64,000 nt of DNA, taken from NCBI GenBank assembly GCA_023512835.1, contig CM042090.1, positions 26,575,783-26,639,782 of the forward strand. Direction: 5' to 3'. Both the position numbers and the translations under genes were made by a program. This stretch comes from Taxillus chinensis. Taxonomy: Eukaryota; Streptophyta; Magnoliopsida; Santalales; Loranthaceae. Each line of letters opens with the position of its first letter. The first letter of the stretch is position 1. The notes below the pieces were generated by a model, which saw nothing but the letters and a program-made list of their open reading frames with translations, was not told where the DNA came from and ran no database searches. Below are positions 13,491-25,481 of this stretch, one piece after another.

Positions 13491-13499
13491 TTTTTTACA

Positions 13500-14330
13500 A
13501 AATTTGAATTCAGATCTCAAATTCCAATAATGTTTCAAATCATGAAAACAAAACATAAGACTAGAAATACGGACCAAACTTTTTCCTATAAGTTTAGTTT
13601 TGGATGATAGCGATGTGACCATTTATTTCAAATTTGATTATAAACGATGCCACAAAAAAGTATAAGAAGAAAATTATGTAAGTACCATTGTGAAAAACAA
13701 TCATAGAAAATTATATGGTTTACTGTAGTATTTTGTATGTATAATGACCAAAAGTTAAATTTATTTCATGTTGGATTTGGCATTTTTAAAAAAAATTGTC
13801 TAAGATTAATTATGATGGATTTTTCCATTATTTAAAACAATGTTTTGATTAATTTATTCTTAACAACAATTCAAAAGGAATAAAATTTTATATGATAATC
13901 TTAAAGAAGAAAAATGTGTCTAGTCTTTTAAAACCAATGAATTTAGTTCACTTATACATGTATAAGACATTAAGATGTAACCTCAAAGCAAAATTATGAG
14001 AAGTGAAATCATCACTTATACATACAACATGGAGTACCAAAAAAATGTTTTGGTTTTGTTTTTCTTTCTGATTTTATATATATAAAAAAGAGTAATAAAA
14101 AAAAGTTTATATGACATAATAGATATATAAGAAAACGTTTGAACTTTCTCTGATGTGTGATTAGAGAAAACAATTTAAAAAAACAATTTATATACAAATG
14201 TGAATTGAACAATTGTATAATAGGCATATTTTTAAAATTCATGATTATAATCTATATTATTTTTTAAAAAAATCAAAAATAATATCATCATGACAAAATT
14301 ATCAAAAGTTAGATTAGTTATAATTGAGTG
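13500..14330 (+). repeat. Dispersed direct repeat, copy A
   Basis: Shares long stretches in the same order and orientation with 21360-22170. Examples are the segments containing gtttactgtagtattttgta, gaatttagttcacttata, catggagtaccaaaa versus catggactaccacgag, tataatagatatataagaa-like sequence, and tgtgaattgaaca. Both copies carry indels. It is AT-rich and noncoding, and the family is unknown. Confidence 0.7.
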
Positions 14331-14339
14331 TCTATGTTT

Positions 14340-15030
14340 GATTTACTATAAGCCTCACAAGCAAAATGGAACAAAAAAGAGAGTCGGTTCAACTACCGCC
14401 ACTACATCTTCATCAACCACTGTCAAACCAAGAATTCTGATGATAATGATAACCAAATTCTCAATAACCCCAACGGTATGCACATTTATGGTCAACAATA
14501 TCCTAATGATGCATTGAACTCCCAAAATATGAACATAGGGTTTCCACGATAGTTTTCATAGCGCAGCAACCTCCCTAACTTCCTGATAAAGATCTTATCA
14601 ATGGCCATATGTTGACAAATTTTTATGATAATGTTTCTTTCAATTACCAGCCCATCACTGGCAGCCACCATGGGAGGTTGGCCATTGATGGAAGCCATTT
14701 TCCCGAGCAAGGGATGGTGGGACTGGGTCGGGTAGGAGAAAGCTTCAGCACCAATGGCATTTTGCCACATCATGGCAAACAGCCAAATTTATAATAACAG
14801 CAACCATATTGAAGAAGCAGGGGACACGTATTTGGGGTGGCCTTTAGCAGAGCTCATGCGGCAACATCATATTGATCACCACCAATGGCAAAATCTTTAT
14901 TGTAACAATATTAGTTATATTGATCAACATTACCACTCGCCGCAGCAATCTTACGGTCATCAAGATAATCAAAACACTGCTGATAATAACTGTAGTGCAG
15001 CAGCACTCTCCATCAAGTAGTCATAATATT
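14340..15030 (+). pseudogene. Coding-like fragment of unknown origin
   Basis: This region changes abruptly from AT-rich spacer to codon-like sequence rich in Asn, His and Gln. Overlapping plus-strand frames contain NDNQILNNPNGMHIYGQQYP (about 14440-14510), a middle piece at 14640-14790, and GWPLAELMRQHHIDHHQW through SAAALSIK with a stop at about 15018. The three pieces lie in different frames, separated by stops, as expected for a degraded 3' exon of a regulatory-type protein with a low-complexity tail. I do not recognise the family. Confidence 0.3.
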
Positions 15031-15479
15031 CAGAATCCTAGTGTTCCCACTCTGACAACAGATTCACAGAACAATTCACCTCTTTGGATTATTAATCAGG
15101 TCTTTTCAGGTAGCACAGTAATTTTTTTGGGCTACACTTACGTGATAATATCTACTAGGAAGATAGCTTTCCTGTTAGCAATTTTGAAATTTATAACTAA
15201 TGATAGTATTCTACAAAGTTTTGTGTTACAAACTTCAGAGTTCATAAGGCGATGGAAAAAATAAACTAAATAATCTGCACCGCAGGATTTATTAACCATT
15301 AATAACGTTAGAAACAATGGCAATGTAACAGCGGCAAAGGCCAACAGTATGAAATCGAAATAGAAATCCAAAGCTTAGGAGTGTAGCATATCGGCATGTC
15401 CGACTTTACTAAGATGAGCCACTCCAGGCAATGAAACAAGCAAAACCAAACCAACAAATTGATGGGCCAAGATGCATTA

Positions 15480-18400
15480 CTAAGAATCAGTGCTCTTGAC
15501 AATGAAATTCTGGCGTCTAATAGGGTTCATAACAACTGGTGGGCCTGCAGTGCGGGGCCAGGCCTGTAACCTCCTGTCAGTTTCCTTTGCCCATTCCTTG
15601 TTTGAAATGGTAATCGGGGTGGTTCCTAGAAAAAATGAGCAACGTTCAATCTAGTAATAGTTACAAAGAGATTTAAAATAGAATTAAGCTTATGATACAA
15701 ACCACTCTACCAAAATATAGTAAGAGAAAACACCTTGGTATTCACAAACGATTAGCACTTTATTTTTATAAAAGACCTCCATTATTACTCTGTCTCTGTC
15801 CAATTATGTAGATAGGGGCAGAACAGTTACAACATATTGGTTACAAATTACCTATTAAAATTGAATCATAATTTACTCATAACTATCCATAATTTATATA
15901 ACTATCTATCAATTACACAATAATTAATAATAAAAATAAAGCCTTTTAATAAACTGTAGCCTTTTGAATTTTTTTTCTCTTTTGAAATGTGACAATTGAT
16001 TTGGAAGTCATAACATTACACCCCTCTTGAAAAAGATACTTGTCCCAAAGTCAAAGTGCAGGAAATTGTTGGTGAAGCAAAGCACTCTTCCCAACTATCT
16101 TCCTCGATCGCACAATCTTTCCAACAGGTCAAGACTTCTAGCACTTCGACAAATTGTACCATAAATTCAAATGTGCCACTGATTGGTGGCAATACACTTG
16201 AAACAACTACTGCAAATCCATTTGATCGTAGGTGATAAGTAGAACTCATTCTTATGTCATGTTTGCTATGCAGAAATAAAATGCAATAGAATCAAATCTA
16301 TTTACATTCTTGCGTTCGGTAGAATCAAGAGAAAGGAATGGTAATTATCTCAACGTGTTGCTGGGTTTGGGGTCGTTGCTGGATTTGGGGTGAAGAAATT
16401 TGGATGAGATAGATTTGTAATTTTAAAAATAGTACTCCATATATGGCATTGTATACCAATGTAAGGTAATAAATCATTTCCATTCCCATTCTATTTCATT
16501 ACTATCTTAATTTCATTTTATCCGATTTTATTCTTGCGTATTAAATGAACCCTTAATGTTGAGCTTAAATAACTCGATAAAAAAGAACTAAGAAATATTG
16601 AATCTTGAACAATTGAACATGGAAGACCATAAAGACGTACAATATATCTAAAAAGGTAAATAACAACATACTTTGTTAAATATGGGTGAGATAATCTAGG
16701 AAAATAAATATATTTGCTGAAGCGGTCAACCACTACTAAGACAACATCAAAGTTGCCTAATTTTTTTTATAGGTAATAAGAAACTTTATTAAAAACAAAG
16801 TACACAAGAAGTGCACTAAGAGAGAAGTAACAAAAGAATAAGAAACAACAAAAGAGTAACACACAGCTCAAAAGGAACATCCATCAACAACAAGTTGCCT
16901 AACTTGAAAAGATCAAATATAAAATCTAGAGAGATGTCTTCCCATACCTTTGCTGGGATAGGTAATTGTTGAACGAGTCCACCTGGTTTTGTTGTCTATA
17001 CTTGGCACGTTGACAAATCGTGCAACTTTTCACACACTATCGCATTGTGGCCTTCAACCGTAGCCAACAAAATTGAGAGGTAATTCATTTCAAAGTTTTG
17101 ACAAATCAACCATGGCCAGCAGCTAGAATATTATGGGCTTCCTATAAGATGAATGACCTTAGAAGGTCATTCATCACCCCTAAAAAGTAAAGGGGAGGGG
17201 ATGTTGGTGAATCCGAAGAGCATAACCAAGAATTCAAAATGGCCTGGGTACGAAATGGTGTTCTTTATATATCCTCTAGTTATACACTGATTTGATGATA
17301 TCCGAAACAAAAGTTAATTTTGAAAAAGATGATTGGTTCATGTAACTCACCCAACAACTCATTCACTATTGCCATTAGATATTTGTCAAGTATTGTAAGA
17401 GTGTTAGTTGACAATAATCTACACACATCCTCCATGTATCATGTTAGGGCAGACAAAAGGACTAGTACTTGGACAAAACAGATAAACCCCATTTCTAACA
17501 ACTCAAATTTTTGTTTCTCAATTTCATTTTTTTCATGATAAGAATAGAGATAGGGCCTTAAATTTGGGAGTGTAGAATTTGAGATTAGTGGAATGGAATG
17601 CGTATGAGTTCTGGGTGAGGGTAAAGAAGAAGGTTCTTGAAAAATGAAGTGAAAATTCTAGAGAAGAATAGTAGTGGTAGAATATACTTAACATGTGGAA
17701 GAACTTAGGGATAAAGAGGGGTCTAGGATGAACTTTCTTTCGAATTTTTAACCCTAAAAATCTTCATTGTCGGCCCTTATAGTTGAATTTGAGGAACAAT
17801 TCTTTCCAATTCACCTTTATCGTTTCTAATGATGCTAGCCAAGTGATTCCAAGGACGATTTCTACAGTGCCGAGAGTCATTGGAAAAAGTCTTGCGTAAT
17901 GATGAGGTAAGGCATTTAAATAGCGACCTTAAGGCAAATTTGATTTTAGGGAATGACAATCCCACTTCCAAGAGTACCAAAAGAAGGGACCTCCTGGCAA
18001 TTTTAATTTTGTTACAAGCCTTATTGGGATTAAGTTGTGTGTAGAACCAATGTCCACCAAAATTTGAACAATACGGCCTATCATGTTCCACAAAACCGCA
18101 TGATTGTGTTGGTGTTGTGAACAACGAGTTGATGAAGGGATATCTCCACCAGTTTATTCTCCATTTTTGATGGTTCTCCTTCGATCTCCTCGCCATTTTC
18201 TACATTATCTCCTAGGAATTCCAATTGAGAAAGAAATAACATTGAGAACCAGGTGTAAATTTATCACCACATCAAACATAGAGACCCTTCTCACGATGAT
18301 TTTGCCGTTCATTAGGGTTAGAAAGGTTTGATGGTGGTGATATGTAGGAAGGAGTTACACAAGGGGAATTATAATTATTTTGGATATTATTGGGCTAAGG

Positions 18401-19554
18401 AACTAAAGTGTGCTTGTACCATTTTAATGAACTGAGTTTACCTTGAATATGAAATGCGTACCTCTACCTTTAATTCTTCTTTTAACCTAGCAATAAAAGC
18501 GCCTAATAAGACACATTTTCTGGACAATCCAAAACTCTAGTAGCACGTCAAGCAATTCCGTTTGCTCGATAGAACACATGAACTCATCTGGATTTTGGAA
18601 TTCTAGTGGTTCATAACTTTCTTGAAAAAATTTTACAAGATCCTCCCACAACAAGTTTTCTCTTTCTCTAATGACCCAAGCATAAAGGTCAAGAGCATCA
18701 TCTTCTAAATGCATGAACGCAATCTCAAAAGAAAATCTATCTTCACCTTCATTTTTTGATGTTGAAATTGGTGGTGGGTTGTGTCTCCATCTGGATCGTC
18801 CGACCAAGGTTGGCGATTTTGATCTTGAGGGGAACAGCGTTGAATTCGAGTTTTAATCCTATGGGGCCCTTTAGGTACACTGTCCGACTCTAATATGGCA
18901 GGAGGAGGAATGGGTCAAGAATGAGCTTCTATATAAGCAATTCGGCCATTCAAAATTTCTAGGCGTGAGATTATGGTGCATAATTGTTGAGCCACATCAA
19001 AAGAATAATTTTGTAGAATAATATCAGATGAATTTGCATGGGGAGAGTTAGATGGTGATGGTTGAAAAATAGGATCATTGTTGGAATTGCGTGTTTTGGC
19101 CATGGGAATTTAGCTCTGATAACAAATTGATACAAACCACTCTGACAAAATCTAACAAGAGAAAACACCCTCGAATTTACCAATAGTTAGTACTTTATTT
19201 TTATAAAAGACCTCCATTATTATTCTGTTTGTCCAATTATATAAATAAGGACAGAACAGTTACAACATATTGGTTCCAGTAACTACCTATTAAAACTGAA
19301 TCATAACTCACTCGTAACTACTCATAACTAATCTATATAACGACCTATTAATTACACAATAATTAATAATAAAAATACAGCCTTTTAATAAACTGCTGCT
19401 TTTTGAATTTTATTTCTCCTTTGATATGTAGCAATTGGTTTAGAATTCATATCAGCTTACCTCCAAATATTTTCCAATCAGAAACAATGTAGTCACAAAG
19501 AAATCCAAACCCAGTGGCTGCCAAAACAGACCCTATGATGTACTTGGCTGACAT
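15480..19554 (-). CDS. 79-aa single-pass membrane protein, probably mitochondrial
   Basis: Two coding exons join in phase on the minus strand: 19461-19554 (94 bp) and 15480-15625 (146 bp), giving 79 aa. The N-terminus has one membrane segment (about residues 5-24, IIGSVLAATGFGFLCDYIV). It is followed by KIFGGTTPITISNKEWAKET, then LQAWPRTAGPPVVMNPI and a short RQNFIVKS tail. I recognise this as a short protein conserved across plants; the layout suggests an inner-mitochondrial-membrane accessory protein, possibly linked to respiratory complex I, but that role is inference. The acceptor ttgcag at 19562-19567, 7 bp before the ATG, implies a leader intron, with a leader exon ending at 21007 (AAG followed by GTAGAA). 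The coding intron is mostly a retrotransposon inserted right at the 5' splice site. Reading frame and splice sites are intact. Confidence 0.8.
15693..16015 (-). repeat. 3' LTR of the gypsy element
   Basis: 323 bp, aligning along its whole length with 19128-19454. The element reads on the minus strand, so this is its downstream LTR. It is preceded, in element orientation, by the purine-rich tract AAGAGGGGTGTAA. Confidence 0.92.
16500..19105 (-). pseudogene. Gypsy gag-pol remnant
   Basis: Broken coding remnant of the element: gag (about 18480-19103), a protease whose active-site triad reads D-I-G in place of D-S/T-G (about 18040), partial reverse transcriptase without the YxDD region (about 17150-17320), integrase HHCC finger remnant (about 17040-16980) and catalytic-core start (16520-16740, DRFSKYIYFP). 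Several frameshifts and stops separate these blocks, and no product is expected. Confidence 0.85.
16750..16902 (-). mobile_element. 5'-truncated LINE tail nested in the gypsy element
   Basis: A 131-bp insert (16761-16891) is bounded by an 11-bp duplication aagttgcctaa (16750-16760 and 16892-16902). On the minus strand it ends ...TTTCTTATTACCTATAAAAAAAA, the 3' end typical of plant L1-type LINEs followed by a poly(A) tail, and it lacks any upstream LINE coding sequence. It interrupts the integrase reading frame: the flanking sequence joins as ISLDFIFDLFKLGN to FDVVLVVVDRFSKY when insert and one duplicate are removed. Confidence 0.85.
19128..19454 (-). repeat. 5' LTR of the gypsy element
   Basis: 327 bp, the upstream LTR in element orientation, directly followed by the primer-binding site near 19113-19125. 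It abuts the 5' splice site of the host intron, with only the 5-bp duplication between them. Confidence 0.92.
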
Positions 19555-19561
19555 TTCAAAA

Positions 19562-21150
19562 CTGCAACAAGAAGCAGATAATGGCACAATAATTAGAGAA
19601 GAAAGAATACATCCAAAAATAAAGGGTACCAATAGCCAAACACCAAGTTGGCTATTCCCGTGCTGGTGCTACAGCTATTGCAATACTAAACTTGTAATAA
19701 AACTAATGAACGGAAAATATAATCCCTAAGTTAACATCAAACCAAAAGTAGTATCGGTCACACCCTGAGTTTTGACAGTACTGCAAAAGGAAGCAGAATA
19801 TAAAAAAGGAATAGCATAACAACAAATGAGAAACTATTAGGCATCATGCAATTTCTGAAAATCAATAGTGCAGCTATTTCTGCACTGTACTACAATTGAA
19901 TTTGAAAGAACAGTAAATGAAACAATGGAACAGATGGTATCAACTGCACGATGGGCATAACAACCAATTCATTTTAGATGAAATCAGAGGAAATGGCCTT
20001 GCCTTTTGTAGGCAAGGCAGGTACTTTAGGAGCAAATGAGCAATGCTAAAAATTGTCATAAGGTGTCAATGAGAAAGTCACAAAGCATATGGTCTCACAA
20101 AGACAAACACAGCAGGGGAGGGAGGGGGGTTAACATAGTTGTTGAGCCAAGCTCAAAATTTGAAATGAACTAGCTTCATTTTTTTTAGAAGTGTTATCCT
20201 TCAAAACATCAAAAATACATTAGAAAAAGAAAGCAGGCAATTAGAGGACAATCAATCAAATGATATTCAAATGCCCATAAAATAAATAAATAAATAAATT
20301 ATAACACACATGGATCGGCATTTAGAAAATTTAGATCAACATCATCAAACAATATCCTCATTCCTCAGTAAACTTGAGGTGCAGGAGGGTCAAAACCATA
20401 AATTTACACACAATAAGTCCATGACCAAGCATGACAAATATTTTATCTAGGCACTACAAAGAGATGTCAAACAAATCATAAATGGCCTGCTTCCAGCCAA
20501 GCACCTTCACTTGGATAAACACAAGAAACCTAAACACCTAATTGTAATTTTACAAATGAAAGATTATTCATTCAAAGGAATGTCAATAAAGCAATCACAT
20601 TCAGAGTATATACTAATTCCAAACGCATCTCAGTGAAAAATGTACATTTGTTTGTAATAAAAACACAAATAAAATTTGAAAGAGGACTTCAAATGATATA
20701 AAATAATGCAAAAACACACACAACGCTAATCAATCATAAATTTCCTGCTACATGAACAAACAATCATCTCCATCCGAAGTAAAAACGGAAAAAGCCCTAC
20801 TCATCATAGAAATAAGAAAACCTCTACTGATTTAAACATAGAACTCAAGAAAGCACAAAACATCCATGTGCGGATTGTGACAGATCTACGATAATGCAGG
20901 GGCTAAGGCAAGGATGAACGAACATGAAATAAAAATAGATCTGCAACCTTAAAAAAAAAAAAACTTAAGGTATTTAAGGATAAAAAGGGATATTGAATGA
21001 TTCTACCTTGTATAATATAAGAGGTACTGTCGGAAAATCAGCGGTCGGCGGCGGCGATGATTGTTGGATCGTCGGGTGTGGCGAGGGAATGCGAGGACAG
21101 AGTGAATGGAATAGTCAAGTGGCCTAAAAATATTGCCGTGAAAACCCTGA
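19562..21150 (-). other. Leader intron and leader exon of the 79-aa gene
   Basis: A GT-AG intron is predicted from a donor at 21006-21005 (AAG followed by GTAGAATC) to an acceptor at 19563-19562. The leader exon lies upstream of 21007, in a GC-richer patch (about 21030-21150) typical of a plant 5' end. The intron is otherwise AT-rich, with a TAAA microsatellite at about 20279-20298, and holds no gene that I recognise. Confidence 0.5.
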
Positions 21151-21359
21151 ATTGACCGTTTTGCTCTTCCATTCTGTGAAAATCACAGTTATGACTTGGC
21201 TGTAATTTATTTTTATAAATAAATAATAAAAAAAACAAAGGGCTTGTTTTCTTTTTTTTAAGACACATTTAAAATTTGGAATGGTTTATAGATGTAGGTG
21301 GATTTTTAAGCTATTTATATATAATTTTTATTATTTTTATATGTAATTATGTAATTTAT

Positions 21360-22170
21360 TTAGCTTTGATGTTGGCCGGATTGAGATTTGAATACCAGTG
21401 TTGTTATTCATAAGTTTAATTTTTTTAATAGCAGTGATATCGTTAATTTTAAATTTAATTTTAAATGATACGAGTATTATCACCACATACAATCATAAAA
21501 GATTATAAAGTTTACTATAGTATTTTGTACGAATAATAATCAAAAGTTAAAATCATTTTATGATTGTTTTTGATAAAATTAATTTTAACAATAAATCACA
21601 AAGGATAAAGTTTTATGTGATAATTTAAAAGAAGAAAATTTGTCTCGTCTTCAAATTTTGAAGGCCGGTGAATTTAGTTCACTTATAGATAATATCACTT
21701 TAAAGTAGTATTATGATTGTTTTTTTTTTTTGCTGAAATATGATTTATATTAATTATTGAAAGTTTGAATGATTACTAAATAAATCATTACGTATACATA
21801 TAACATGACATGGACTACCACGAGAGAAACATATGAGATGGTATTGACTTTATTTTGTTTTGCTTTGCTTTCTTGATTTATGATTATAAAAACTAAAGTT
21901 TTTAAAAAGTTTATAAACCTAAATGGATAGAAGAGGGATATAATAGATATATAAGAATAATGTTCAATTTTCTTTTTTTCTTTTTAATGCGTTATTATAG
22001 AAAACAAATGTTTTAAAAAAACATTTTGTATACACATGTGAATTGAACACTAGTACAATAGGTATATTTTAAAAATACATGATATTATAGTCTATATTAT
22101 TCAAAAAAACATAAATAATATCAACATTTTAAAATTATCAAATTGTAATATTAGTTGTAATTGAGTAACA
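21360..22170 (+). repeat. Dispersed direct repeat, copy B
   Basis: Partner of 13500-14330 in the same orientation; the repeats bracket the 79-aa gene at a spacing of about 7.8 kb. The copies differ by substitutions and indels. Both end near the shared ...tagttataattgag / tagttgtaattgag sequence. Confidence 0.7.
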
Positions 22171-22329
22171 TCTTTTAAGAAATTAGAAATCAAAATATGA
22201 GGACAAAATAGGTTAAATATACATTATCACTGTTTCGTATATATTTCTTATATATAATACCGTGGAGAGATATGTTTTATATTTTAAGTTATTAAATAGT
22301 TAATGGAAGAATGTAGAAAGTTGTTCATT

Positions 22330-23290
22330 ATGGTTGTTGCTAAAGAAGAAGAAAAGGCTAAGTGACAAAAAAGGACTATCTTGAAAGCCTTGAGAAAAGT
22401 GAGTACGATTCAAAAGAAAGTTGCAAATGTTGGAAAATGTTTCCACTGTAACAAAGGAGAGGTCACTGTAGATAAACTATAAAGAGTACATACCTTGATG
22501 TAGTGAAATTAAAGGAAAGTATGATACTTATCCTTGAAAATAATTTAGTAAAAAAAATATAATAATCTTTCAATTATATATTCGAGAGCTACTAATAGTG
22601 TTTATACTTGTTTTTATGAACTTCAAGTCTATAGACAGCTTAGTAATGGAGAATTCACATTCAAAGTGAGCATTGATAATTCAATTTCAGTGTTAGTTTC
22701 AATGAAATTTATCAAATTATATTTTGAAAATAAATTTATTTTATTAAGTGATTATTTTTATATACCTGTTTTGAACATGAATTTAGTTTCAATTCCATAT
22801 TTAATTGAACATAGTTATTTTATGGGTTTTACTAAAAATGTTTTAATTTATAAGAATAATGTTTTGATATGTTTTAGTATAAAAAATAATATATAAAATT
22901 ACTCTCAATATTCATACATTGCTAAACACTGGAGTTATAAATGATTAACCTATTCCAAAAAAGAGTTAGTTATATATAAAACATATCTATAACACTTAAG
23001 GTTAAGTTATATTAACCAAACTATAATAAAAGGTTAGTGAATAATGAACTTTTAAATAAGTTAAAGGTTACTTTATTGCCTACTAATGAAATATGTTTGG
23101 ATGGTAAAATGATCAAAAGATTTTTACTTTGAAAGGACACCATACCAATGATCTTTATGAGCTTTTACATTTGCGTGTTTGCAATCCATTTAATGTATAT
23201 GCACAATGAGGTTATTATGACTTTTATTGATGATTACTCTAAATATTGATATATATACATAAGAACACACAATATAGACTCTATTTATAT
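22330..23290 (+). pseudogene. Ty1/copia gag-pol relic
   Basis: On the plus strand, in copia order: a zinc-knuckle start CFHCNKGE (about 22440), a protease/pre-integrase stretch open for 76 codons (22666-22896; FILLSDYFYIPVLNMNLVSI and LIEHSYFMGF match the usual L-x-x-VYYVPxxxxNLISV pattern), then LDGKMIKRF and an integrase start MTFIDDYSKY (about 23220). Stops and frameshifts occur between blocks, and reverse transcriptase and LTRs are not seen. Confidence 0.75.
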
Positions 23291-23299
23291 TTTGTTGGT

Positions 23300-24650
23300 T
23301 AATTTGTAAAGCTAGTTTAACAAAAATACCTAAAAACTACACTTTTCAAATTCTATTATAACTAAAATTTTAATAAAATAAGTAGTAACTATTTAAATTT
23401 AATCCTATAATATTTACTTTCTATTTATTAAAATATCATATTTTCTTTCATCATATTTTTTTTTCACATTTACTTTTTATTTAAAAGAATAAATAAATAT
23501 TTTAAAAGTAATATTTTAATTAATAACTAATTAAAATAGAAAGATTAAAAAGTATGTTTACGTTATTAAAATAGAAAAGATGTACTTTTGATTATTTTGA
23601 AGAGCCAAGTTTAAAGAGGCTATAGTAAATGTTTTAATGCATTGTAAATTAAAAACTTTTGAAAAATTTAGGTAGTTTTGGGCAGAGATGAAAAAGTAAT
23701 TAAGTAAGCCTATTAAAGCACTTCGATCAAATTGTATATTAATTTGAAATTTTTGGATGAAATCAAACACTTATAACTATATTAGATATAGTGTATTGTA
23801 AATCATAATTTATGATTGGATCATAAATAGGTTATTTATTAGAAAATTAATAATAACACATGGATAAAGATGTAATTAGAGAGATTAAATGAAATTTATT
23901 GATACCGTCTCTAATTATAATATCATAATATAACATCTTATATCAATCGGTTATATCAGTGGACAAATATTTGTGAAATATTATTGTAAATATATCTACA
24001 TAATCTTATAGTTCAATTTTAATCTATCGTTATGGATTAGATTAAAACTAATAAATAATTATCTGATTAATTAATGAAATTAATTAATTAAATATTATTT
24101 AGTGAAGCTTAATTTATATAGGTTCATTCGATCCCTTTGTAAACACCTCATATATTATTGTATGAAGATTTAAGAATTTCTCAAGTTATTTTATACAACT
24201 AAATGTAATGTGTTTTTATATTTATTTAACAGTTAAATAAATATAACACATAATTATTTATTTAATAAGTTATAATATTCAATATATAATTAATTAAATG
24301 AACAATTGAATTAAACATATTTATTTATTTAGTAGATAAATAAATAATATTAAATATTTATTTATTTAATTCAAATTATTCTATTAATTTAAAGATTTAG
24401 AATAATAAAAAGATATATGTGAATTTACCAATTACTTTAATAACTTATTCCCAAGTTAAATTAAAAGACTTTAGTCAAAGCAAGAATTATTTTGAAAATC
24501 ATAACTTTATAAATAGTCTAAGTTAAGTTTAGTAACATGTATAAGAGGATCAATACATTAGTTATAGTAAAAGTTCTAATAAATTTTACTTAAATTTATA
24601 CCCAATGCATTAGTTATATAAAAAAAATACAGCAAAACAATTACATAAAT
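23300..24650. other. Very AT-rich spacer
   Basis: Mostly A and T with short TTTATTTA-type repeats (about 24220-24370). There is no coding frame, no recognised element end and no RNA gene that I can support. Confidence 0.5.
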
Positions 24651-25481
24651 ATAAATAAATTTTTAGTTTTAACTGTCATATCAGTCATCACCTTTAACTT
24701 TTCAATTATTCTTAACACCAATCCTTGCAATTTGCCAGTGGTGTGAGACATGTTGAGGTAGGGAATGTTTGATTAGTGTGAATCGACCCTCCGGTGACTG
24801 ATTTTCTAGTTATTGGATGCAACCATAGCTATTGGGTTCCGGTTGGGGTGAGCTCTATCTGTCATCACATCCCATGCGAGGCTGATTTTCGAATCAGGTG
24901 TTAGGCGTGGCTTCTAGTGGTGTTAAGGTAAGGAGAGGATTCTATATGCAGCGGAAGCTGCTATTCCTTTTGCTCTAGTATGCAAGGGAGATCGTGGGTG
25001 CAACAACGATTTAAGATTCAATTGTTTCAACGCATATTACCTTCTCTGAGTTCAATGCTTCAATGGGTTTTTATACAAGTGATCTTTATTTGATTATCTG
25101 TTGAACTGTGTAATTTGGTTTAAATCCAATTTGTTTAATAATTTAGTATCATGTGTTATCTAAATGTTGATAATGGATATACACCAGTTCATTATCTAAT
25201 CTTTGATAATACGTTCATATTGTTATAGTTAATATGCATTTAGTTAATGTGAATGTTGATCGAATTGGTTCACAAATTAAACATATGCAATATTGTAATA
25301 AAAGTAAATGGTGTGTGTGTATTACATGACAATTTACTATGTTAGTATGTCTCTACAATTTTTAAAACTTGCTATGTTGGTTGTGAAATGGTGTTTATTA
25401 ATTGATATTACGTTTAGGATTTGAGATTGTTGGTTTCTTTGTCAAAACAAGCCTTTTATGATATCTCTTTAGGGAAAAAAA

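Larger units (their letters stand above)
15693..19454 (-). mobile_element. Ty3/gypsy LTR retrotransposon, internally deleted
   Basis: Two directly repeated LTRs (15693-16015 and 19128-19454; about 325 bp, beginning TG and ending CA) are flanked by a 5-bp target duplication gctta at 15688-15692 and 19455-19459. On the minus strand the order is: LTR; primer-binding site TTGTTATCAGAGC (tRNA-Met type, one mismatch); gag starting MAKTRNSNNDPIF (19103); a later gag block with FSFEIAFMHLEDDALDLYAW (about 18670-18740); protease ILVDIGSTHNLI (about 18040); a reverse-transcriptase scrap GYHQI...GHFEFLVMLFGFTN (about 17180-17310); integrase zinc-finger CTICQRAKYRQQ (about 17010); integrase core VVDRFSKYIYFP; a purine-rich tract; LTR. 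This order identifies Ty3/gypsy. Much of RT and RNase H is missing, stops are frequent, and the LTRs differ at many sites, so it is old and immobile on its own. It fills the intron of the 79-aa gene in the same orientation. Confidence 0.92.

Noticed and set aside
13500..22170. The two direct repeats as LTRs of one giant retrotransposon
   Set aside because: A spliced host gene and a complete, oppositely reading gypsy element lie between them, and no TG..CA ends, primer-binding site or duplication were found next to them.
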